In this document: in pieces, positions 1-5,207 of the stretch | Position numbering within the stretch: position 1 is the stretch's first letter | Layout: each line of letters begins with the position of its first letter | NCBI GenBank assembly: GCA_017577345.1 | Contig: PITX01000082.1 | Span: forward strand, 1 to 6,391 | Reading direction: 5' to 3' | DNA: 6,391 nucleotides | Origin: Clostridiales bacterium | Lineage (GTDB): Bacteria > Bacillota > Clostridia > Oscillospirales > Oscillospiraceae | Position numbers and translations under genes: made by a program | Notes under the pieces: model-generated | Told to the model about the DNA's origin: nothing | Databases searched by the model: none | What the model saw: only the letters and a program-made list of their open reading frames with translations

Positions 1-790
1 TGTCGGCATCGAAGAAGAGGGCGGTTTCAATTCCTATCTCAATGGAATCGGCGTCACGGGCTACTACGACCAGATGGGCGTCTATGGAGACGGCTATGAA
101 ACTGACCGTGTCTATGAGATCGGCAATGAGATCGGTACGGCAATTACCGGCATCGGCTTCAATATTGACCTTGCACCCGTAGCGGACACACTGAACAATG
201 TGTTCAATACGGAGGTCGGACGCCGCGCCTTCAGCACGAACCCGGAGACCACGGCAGTCTTGGTAACGCAGATGGTCAAGGGCTTACATAGCGGCGGCTG
301 TATGTCCTGCCTGAAATACTTTCCCGGACTTTCCGTTTCCAATATGGACAGCCGTTACGGAACCGCGGTTTCCGAGCAGACATTGGAGCAGCTGCAGGGT
401 AATCTGCTTCCGTTCAGCACGGGTATCGAAAACGGTGCGGATATGATCATGGTATCGCATCTGTGCTTCCCGAATATCGTCGGAGAAAACAGACCTGCCG
501 ACCTGTGCCCGGAGATCGTCAACGACCTGCTCCGCGTGCAGCTCGGTTACGACGGCGTTGTCATGACAGATTCGTTCCAGAAGGGCGCAATCAGCTATCT
601 CTACGATACGGGAGATGCGGCAGTTGCGGCAATTCAGGCGGGCTGTGATATGATCTATCAGCCCGACGATCTGACCGATGCAGCGCAGGCGATCCTTGAC
701 GCGGTCAATAACGGAAGACTGACAGAGGAACGGATCAACGAAAGTGTTCTGCGGATTTTGGCACTGAAATACGCCAACGGGCTGAAATAA
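1..790 (+). CDS. Glycoside hydrolase family 3 protein (NagZ-like fold), 5' end outside the window
   Basis: The reading frame is open from base 2, so the start lies upstream; 262 codons plus stop are visible. The first residues, VGIEEEGG, match the 'IDQEGG' strand of GH3 beta-N-acetylhexosaminidases. NIDLAPVADT and the downstream GRRAFS match the family's 'DLAPVxD...GRRSF' block. GYDGVVMTDSF (bases 545-577) contains the nucleophile Asp, codon 569-571. The family normally cleaves N-acetylglucosaminyl or other beta-glycosides, often from cell-wall fragments. Here the loop that usually reads KHFPGHGxxxxDSH is KYFPGLSVSNMDSR (bases 314-355): the substrate-binding His is Tyr, the second His is Leu, and the general acid/base His is Arg. 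It may be inactive, altered in mechanism, or a binding protein. A signal peptide or lipobox would be upstream and cannot be seen. Psd follows after 13 nt without a terminator, suggesting an operon. The GH3 fold is confident; the activity is not. Confidence 0.85.
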   Translation, partial: VGIEEEGGFNSYLNGIGVTGYYDQMGVYGDGYETDRVYEIGNEIGTAITGIGFNIDLAPVADTLNNVFNTEVGRRAFSTNPETTAVLVTQMVKGLHSGGCMSCLKYFPGLSVSNMDSRYGTAVSEQTLEQLQGNLLPFSTGIENGADMIMVSHLCFPNIVGENRPADLCPEIVNDLLRVQLGYDGVVMTDSFQKGAISYLYDTGDAAVAAIQAGCDMIYQPDDLTDAAQAILDAVNNGRLTEERINESVLRILALKYANGLK

Positions 791-803
791 GGAAGGGAAC
801 GCC

Positions 804-1661
804 ATGCAGGTCTGGAACAGAAAAGAACTTGTGCAGGAGCCGGAGGTCGGCGCGGGAGCCATCCGCTTTGCCTACGGCAATCCGTTCGGACGCTTCCTCG
901 CCAAGACGATCCTGTGCAGGAAATTCGTTTCGAATGTCTATGGTGCATGGCAGAGATCCGGGCTTTCCAAAAAGAAGGTCAACAAATTCATGGTGCAGTA
1001 CAACATTTCAACGGAGGACTGCACTGTACGGGAGTTTTCCAATTTCAACGACTTCTTCACCCGGCAGAGAAAAGATTATGCAAACCAAACGACGGAAACG
1101 GAGCTGCCTGCGATCGCGGACAGTAAGCTGACGGCACTTCCGATCGCGGAAGACAGCCGCTTTATCATCAAGGATGTTCCCTATACGGCAGCGGAGCTGC
1201 TGGAGGACGGTGCGCTTGCCGAGGAGTACCGCGGCGGACTGTGCCTGATTTTCCGTCTCTCTCCGGACGATTACCACCGCTATGTCTACCCCGACAGCGG
1301 CACGCAGGAAGCCTGCCGCCACATTCCCGGCGTTCTGCATACGGTCAATCCGATCGCTGCGGACATGAAGGTCTACCGCAGAAACACGCGCACGGTGCAG
1401 CGACTGCATACGGAGCATTTTGGCGATATGATCCAGATGGAGGTCGGTGCGCTGCTGGTCGGAAAAATCGTCAACCATGAGGAAAATGCGGCGTCATTCA
1501 CAAAATTGCAGGAAAAGGGCTACTTTGCCTATGGCGGCTCGACGGTGATCTTGCTTTTGAAGAAGGACACCGTCTGTATGGATGAGGACATCCTGACCTA
1601 TTCCGCGCAGGGCATCGAGACGAAGGTGCGTCTCGGTGAAAGGATCGGAGAAGCCGTATGA
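804..1661 (+). CDS. psd: Phosphatidylserine decarboxylase proenzyme
   Basis: This is a 285-residue pyruvoyl-dependent enzyme that decarboxylates phosphatidylserine to phosphatidylethanolamine at the inner face of the membrane. The proenzyme cuts itself before a Ser, which becomes the pyruvoyl group. The cleavage motif GGST is at residues 244-247 (Ser246, codon 1539-1541), leaving a long beta chain and a short alpha chain of about 40 residues. Other family blocks are FNDFFTR (81-87), SPDDYHRY (153-160), HTVNPIA (179-185) and MEVGALLVGKI (212-222). Asp106 lies where E. coli has Asp90; Asp156 and His158 match E. coli Asp142 and His144; the position of the triad His147 is Val161. The N-terminal part resembles the longer clostridial type II enzymes. 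The start is supported by GGAAGGG at 791-797, six bases before the ATG. The gene sits 13 nt after the GH3 gene and overlaps the next gene by 4 nt. No phosphatidylserine synthase gene is in the window. Confidence 0.93.
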   Translation: MQVWNRKELVQEPEVGAGAIRFAYGNPFGRFLAKTILCRKFVSNVYGAWQRSGLSKKKVNKFMVQYNISTEDCTVREFSNFNDFFTRQRKDYANQTTETELPAIADSKLTALPIAEDSRFIIKDVPYTAAELLEDGALAEEYRGGLCLIFRLSPDDYHRYVYPDSGTQEACRHIPGVLHTVNPIAADMKVYRRNTRTVQRLHTEHFGDMIQMEVGALLVGKIVNHEENAASFTKLQEKGYFAYGGSTVILLLKKDTVCMDEDILTYSAQGIETKVRLGERIGEAV

Positions 1662-1912
1662 GCAGCCGTTTCATGCAAAACCGGGACTGCGAATTTTTCC
1701 CTTGCCATGCCGGGGCAGACCCGGAGAAGTTCAACTGCCTGTTTTGCTATTGTCCGCTCTATGCGCTGGGCGACCGATGCGGCGGCGGCTTCACCTACGC
1801 AAATGACGGCATCAAGGACTGCTCCCGCTGCCTGTTCCCGCACCAAGCGGAAAACTATGACCGTGTCTGCGAGAAGCTTGCCGAACTTATCGAACGCTGC
1901 AAGAAGGAATAA
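1658..1912 (+). CDS. Small Cys-rich, probably metal-binding protein (COG2158-type zinc-finger-like)
   Basis: This 84-residue protein has ten cysteines (11, 16, 27, 30, 32, 41, 55, 58, 71, 81). The core pattern CEFFPCH, FNCLFCYCPLYALGDRCGG, GIKDCSRCLFPH is typical of the small 'cysteine-rich small domain' family (I recall it as COG2158/PF04071), described as zinc-finger-like with no settled function. The last about 20 residues are a charged helix. No signal peptide or membrane segment is seen, so it is presumably cytoplasmic. Its ATG overlaps the psd stop codon (ATGA, 1658-1661), which points to translational coupling; GGAG at 1647-1650 lies 7 nt upstream inside psd. It is the last gene of the GH3-psd unit, followed by a strong terminator. 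Whether it binds zinc, another metal or an Fe-S cluster cannot be read from the sequence. Family assignment is fairly sure; role is unknown. Confidence 0.85.
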   Translation: MSSRFMQNRDCEFFPCHAGADPEKFNCLFCYCPLYALGDRCGGGFTYANDGIKDCSRCLFPHQAENYDRVCEKLAELIERCKKE

Positions 1913-1921
1913 GAAATTGCT

Positions 1922-2089
1922 AAGGAGCTGTAAAAAACAGCTCAAAAAATGGTGGTGGGTCTCATCTTAGAGACCCATCACCATTTTTTGCAGCAATTTT
2001 GCTGCCTGTGAATAACTTCTTGCTGTTTTAGCGCACAATAACTGCATCTGTGGAAAGATTATAAGTGGGCTGTTTTTTTACAGCTCCTT
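1922..2089. repeat. Terminal-inverted-repeat element, ~170 bp, MITE-like candidate
   Basis: AAGGAGCTGTAAAAAACAGC at 1922-1941 returns in inverted orientation at 2069-2089 with only one extra base in the A/T run. Each end is itself a small palindrome: GAGCTGT at 1925-1931 pairs with ACAGCTC at 1937-1943, and the right end does the same with one G-U pair. Neither end hairpin is followed by a T run, so they are not ordinary terminators. Between them lie the 20-bp terminator hairpin and a 6-7 bp hairpin (GCAGCA/TGCTGC, 1990-2005), then about 60 bases without clear structure. There is no coding capacity. I see no clear target-site duplication at the edges (left flank ends TTGCT, right flank begins TCCTA). 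It could be a non-autonomous mobile element, a structured RNA, or an elaborate convergent terminator. Confidence 0.5.
1944..1989. terminator. Bidirectional intrinsic terminator with 20-bp stem
   Basis: The arms 1944-1963 and 1970-1989 pair over 20 bp with one G-U pair and a 6-nt loop (1964-1969). The stem begins with six A and ends with six T, so it can terminate transcription on either strand. It lies 31 nt after the stop of the Cys-rich gene and in a convergent gene gap, fitting an end-of-operon role for the GH3-psd unit. Confidence 0.85.
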
Positions 2090-2098
2090 TCCTATATG

Positions 2099-2203
2099 TT
2101 ATTTTCCCGGAGACAATACGCCGGCGATCGCACTGATCGGCATGGTCTGCAGCAGGATCTTGCCAGCTCGCAAATCACGACGGACATCGGGGCGCCCTGA
2201 ATT
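2099..2203 (-). pseudogene. Possible decayed coding remnant, unrecognised
   Basis: On the minus strand a 34-codon open stretch runs from after a TAG (2204-2206) to a TAA (2099-2101). It reads like protein (…RRDLRAGKILLQTMPISAIAG…) and is richer in GC than its flanks. It has no convincing start codon or ribosome binding site, and I do not recognise a family. It may be the 3' end of a lost gene or chance. The remaining bases of this gap, about 2207-2290, hold nothing I can name. Confidence 0.15.
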
Positions 2204-2291
2204 CTATACTGCATACTATCGTCTCACTTCCTGTTAATCTGACGAGTCTTCGTCTGCCTTCAGCCTATCATGTTCCGCTGAAAAATGCAAG

Positions 2292-2319
2292 AAAAATGCA
2301 CGCCGGAGCGTGCATTTTT
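2292..2319 (-). terminator. Intrinsic terminator of the M23 gene (bidirectional form)
   Basis: The arms 2292-2303 and 2308-2319 pair perfectly over 12 bp around the loop CGGA; the GC core is TGCACGC/GCGTGCA. Read on the minus strand, the hairpin starts just after the stop codon (2322-2324) and ends in a T run. The plus strand also has a T run, so it can stop read-through from either side. Confidence 0.88.
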
Positions 2320-2321
2320 TC

Positions 2322-2987
2322 TTAATTGAAAAACTCAGCGGGATCGACTGCCTGATTGTTTTTATAGACCGCGAAGTGCAGATGTGGCTCCATCGCCGTT
2401 TCCACACAGGCGGTATCGCCGACCGTGCCGACGGTTTCCCCTGCGCGGACGCTCTGCCCCACTGTCACGGGGACATCCTCGGACAGATTGGCGTAGTGCG
2501 TCGTATAGCCGTCGGTATGCTGCAGGACGACGGTCATGCCGTAGCTTTGGTCTTCATAAATCGCGTAGACCGTTCCGTCTGCCGCTGCCGTCACACTCTG
2601 GTCTGCTTCCGCACGGAAATCAACACCCTCATGCGTTCTCCAGTCGCGTGTCGTCTCGTTATAGGCAAGATGATCCGCCGCAAACGAGGTCACCGTTTCA
2701 CCACCGGACGGGCGAACTGTGACCAGTCGCTTCGGAGAGGTCGGCTCGGTCGGCTCTGCGCCCTGTGTTGCCACCGCATTTGCCGCTTTCTGCGTCGGCG
2801 CATTGCCGATGCTCGATGCCGGCACCTCCGTCTGCACCGTCGCCTCCGGCGTTACCGGTGTCTTATCTCTCGTCAGAAGAAAATAGCCTGATGTTCCCAC
2901 AGCCGCTGCACAAAGAAGCAGGACTATGTAATAGCCCTTCTCCTTCACAAAGCTGCGGAAGCCCTTGGATTTGTTGTTGTTTTGCAT
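2322..2987 (-). CDS. SpoIIQ-like membrane-anchored M23 (LytM) peptidase-fold protein
   Basis: The 221-residue protein has a short cytoplasmic N-terminus, one membrane segment (about 19-38), a Pro/Thr/Ala-rich linker (about 42-88) and a LytM domain (about 92-220). Zinc-ligand motifs are present: H119-x3-D123 (THEGVDF) and H202-L-H204 (PHLHF). The usual catalytic 'YAHLS' reads YANLS, with Asn167 (codon 2487-2489) where LytM has a catalytic His; a His is found three residues earlier (H164). The lead-in LAYNETTRDWRTHEGVD and the end VDPAEFF resemble SpoIIQ, the forespore membrane protein that joins SpoIIIAH across the intermembrane space during engulfment. Its length is close to clostridial SpoIIQ. 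The start is fixed by GGAGGTG (2993-2999 complement), 5 nt before the ATG. A sigma-F-like promoter lies immediately upstream. The M23 fold is certain; SpoIIQ identity is probable, the alternative being a general M23 endopeptidase or cell-wall binding protein. Confidence 0.88.
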   Translation of the reverse strand: MQNNNKSKGFRSFVKEKGYYIVLLLCAAAVGTSGYFLLTRDKTPVTPEATVQTEVPASSIGNAPTQKAANAVATQGAEPTEPTSPKRLVTVRPSGGETVTSFAADHLAYNETTRDWRTHEGVDFRAEADQSVTAAADGTVYAIYEDQSYGMTVVLQHTDGYTTHYANLSEDVPVTVGQSVRAGETVGTVGDTACVETAMEPHLHFAVYKNNQAVDPAEFFN

Positions 2988-3006
2988 ATTAGCACCTCCG
3001 ATGTTC

Positions 3007-3035
3007 AGTATCGACAGCAGAAATATTTTTTATAC
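3007..3035 (-). promoter_or_regulatory. Candidate sigma-F (forespore) promoter for the SpoIIQ-like gene
   Basis: On the minus strand GTATA (3031-3035) and GTCGATACT (3007-3015) are separated by exactly 15 bases. The Bacillus sigma-F consensus, as I recall it, is GYWTA-N15-GGNRANAMT; the -35 fits fully and the -10 misses one defined base (second G is T). Transcription would start near 3000, giving a very short leader that carries the ribosome binding site. No good TTGACA/TATAAT pair is seen here. Confidence 0.5.
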
Positions 3036-3071
3036 CTGAATTTTCCGACCTTTTTTTCTTTCCTGCTCCGC

Positions 3072-3077
3072 TACAAT
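3072..3077 (+). promoter_or_regulatory. Possible -10 box for the hypothetical gene at 3103
   Basis: TACAAT at 3072-3077 differs from TATAAT at one base and lies 25 nt before the start codon. No recognisable -35 stands 16-18 bases upstream; that space is a pyrimidine-rich run (3049-3064). The call is weak. Confidence 0.25.
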
Positions 3078-3102
3078 CAAAGAAGGAAGGGTGGGATTAC
3101 AT

Positions 3103-3747
3103 ATGAAACGGTCAAGAAAACGGATCTGCAGCGCGTGTCTGCTTCTCGGCATCGCGCTGGCACTGTCGATCGGGCTGATTTGCGCAGTGTCTTCCGATGT
3201 CAGCTCCGCACCGCCGGAAACGGAAAACGATACATATATTTGGGTACGGCTTCTTCTGAATACGGATGCCGCCGTCAACGAAATCCGGCTATATACCCAT
3301 GAGGGTGAGCCACTGCAGACCTTGCAGGTCGAAAACGGCACGGCAGTCAGCGACCTGATGACACCCGGTACCTATTTTGCCGCGACGGAGCAGGGATGCA
3401 CGGAATTTACGCTGAATAAAAACGCTTCCGTCAGCGTTTCCTGCGGCTGCGGCTGGTCAGACGGCGAACAGCTTTACCTGACAGACGAGCAGGTCGGCAC
3501 CGTGACGGTGGAGCGTTTTGCCTCAGAGAGGGTGCTGACCGAGGACGGCGGCTGGATCGACTATACGCTCGTCAATGCAAAGACCCGTCTGCGCGAAGTC
3601 GTCCGCTGCTCCAAGCCGCAGGAGCTGTTGACCTGTGTTTTTGCAGGCGTTCCCTACGGCGAGTATGTGCTGGAGGAAAACGGCATCGCGCAGTGTCATG
3701 TCACTCTCTGCGAGGATACACCGGAAATTTCTGTCACATTACCGTAA
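3103..3747 (+). CDS. Membrane-anchored extracytoplasmic protein with two putative beta-sandwich repeats, function unknown
   Basis: I do not recognise a named family. From the ATG at 3103 the protein has 214 residues: a basic N-terminus (MKRSRKR), a hydrophobic segment (about 11-30) serving as signal peptide or anchor, a short Ser/Pro/Glu linker, then a wholly beta-looking region. Two parts look alike: residues about 46-113, ending MTPGTYFAATEQGCTEFTL and an alternating VSVS strand, and about 131-214, ending VPYGEYVLEENGIAQCHVTL and ISVTLP. The 'xPYGxYxLxE' turn is typical of Cna-B/SpaA and other prealbumin-like folds. Five extracytoplasmic Cys occur (99, 114, 116, 169, 178 among them, also 198 and 203), so disulfides are possible. 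A GTG at 3091 in frame would add four residues, but the purine-rich GGAAGGGTGGG (3085-3095) sits better before the ATG. It is divergent from the SpoIIQ-like gene and ends in its own terminator, so it is probably monocistronic. Confidence 0.75.
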   Translation: MKRSRKRICSACLLLGIALALSIGLICAVSSDVSSAPPETENDTYIWVRLLLNTDAAVNEIRLYTHEGEPLQTLQVENGTAVSDLMTPGTYFAATEQGCTEFTLNKNASVSVSCGCGWSDGEQLYLTDEQVGTVTVERFASERVLTEDGGWIDYTLVNAKTRLREVVRCSKPQELLTCVFAGVPYGEYVLEENGIAQCHVTLCEDTPEISVTLP

Positions 3748-3754
3748 AAATAAC

Positions 3755-3785
3755 CACCGTATCGGTCGATACGGTGAATTTTTTT
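3755..3785 (+). terminator. Intrinsic terminator after the hypothetical gene
   Basis: CACCGTATC (3755-3763) pairs perfectly with GATACGGTG (3768-3776) around the loop GGTC, followed by AA and a run of seven T (3779-3785). It begins 8 nt after the stop codon and abuts the -35 box of the next promoter. Confidence 0.92.
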
Positions 3786-3786
3786 C

Positions 3787-3814
3787 TTGACATTATGAAT
3801 ATCTATGCTATGAT
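3787..3814 (+). promoter_or_regulatory. Sigma-A promoter of the metK operon
   Basis: TTGACA (3787-3792) is a perfect -35; after a 16-nt spacer comes TATGAT (3809-3814), one base off consensus, preceded by TG at 3806-3807 as an extended -10. Transcription should start near 3821, just ahead of the riboswitch aptamer. This is the strongest promoter in the window. Confidence 0.88.
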
Positions 3815-3831
3815 TAATTATAATTTCATAA

Positions 3832-3964
3832 CCTTATCGAGAGTGGCGGAGGGACCGGCCCGATGAAGCCCGACAACCTGCGGTTTGCCGCAAGGTGCCA
3901 ATTCCGGCGATGAAGATCGACAGATGAGGACATAACTGTACCCTGTCGAAACAGGGTATTTTTT
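3832..3964 (+). promoter_or_regulatory. SAM-I (S-box) riboswitch, aptamer plus expression platform
   Basis: The aptamer (3832-3929) has the S-box landmarks: ATCGAGAG, GGAGGGACCGGCCCGATGAA, CCCGACAACC, and GGTGCCAATTCC. P1 is CCTTATC (3832-3838) with GATGAGG (3923-3929); P3 is TGCGG/CCGCA around TTTG; P4 is short, CGAT (3908-3911) with ATCG (3916-3919). The SAM-bound form leaves the downstream terminator free to form, switching off metK and the aminotransferase gene. A likely antiterminator is TCGACAG (3917-3923) with CTGTCGA (3943-3949), which excludes the terminator stem. Class assignment is very secure; the switching helix is my reading. Confidence 0.96.
3939..3964 (+). terminator. Riboswitch-controlled intrinsic terminator
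   Basis: TACCCTGT (3939-3946) pairs with ACAGGGTA (3951-3958) around the loop CGAA, followed by six T (3959-3964). It lies 9 nt after the P1 helix and 48 nt before the metK start, the usual place for an S-box terminator. Confidence 0.93.
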
Positions 3965-4012
3965 GTATCGACAAGGGCTATGGAAAAAACAAGCAGAAAG
4001 GAAGCTCTTGCA

Positions 4013-5173
<1,161 letters not shown>

Positions 5174-5207
5174 AATTTCCCTATTCCCCATGAATTGAGG
5201 CTGTGTT

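Noticed and set aside
284..862. Minus-strand open frame of 192 codons opposite the GH3 gene
   Set aside because: It runs across the GH3/psd junction and conflicts with both clear gene families.
1922..2089. Recent transposition proven by a target-site duplication
   Set aside because: The bases flanking the inverted ends do not form a clear direct repeat, so insertion cannot be shown from this window alone.
2239..2254. CTGACGA followed by a small hairpin, resembling the hammerhead ribozyme core CUGANGA
   Set aside because: The required GAAA after stem II and the matching stem I and stem III strands are absent; only a 5-bp GACGA/TCGTC hairpin is present.
2310..2891. Plus-strand open frame of 193 codons opposite the M23 gene
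   Set aside because: It overlaps the well-supported M23 gene and its terminator, is rich in Arg and Cys as antisense frames often are, and has no start signal.
3819..3824. Perfect TATAAT as the -10 of the metK promoter
   Set aside because: It is 26 bases from the TTGACA box, too far; TATGAT at 3809-3814 has a 16-base spacer and an extended TG.
3980..4012. Upstream in-frame ATG as the metK start
   Set aside because: It would add 11 residues not typical of the family, and its AAGGG is only about 2 nt from the ATG; the ATG at 4013 has a better-spaced AAAGGAAG and the usual N-terminus.
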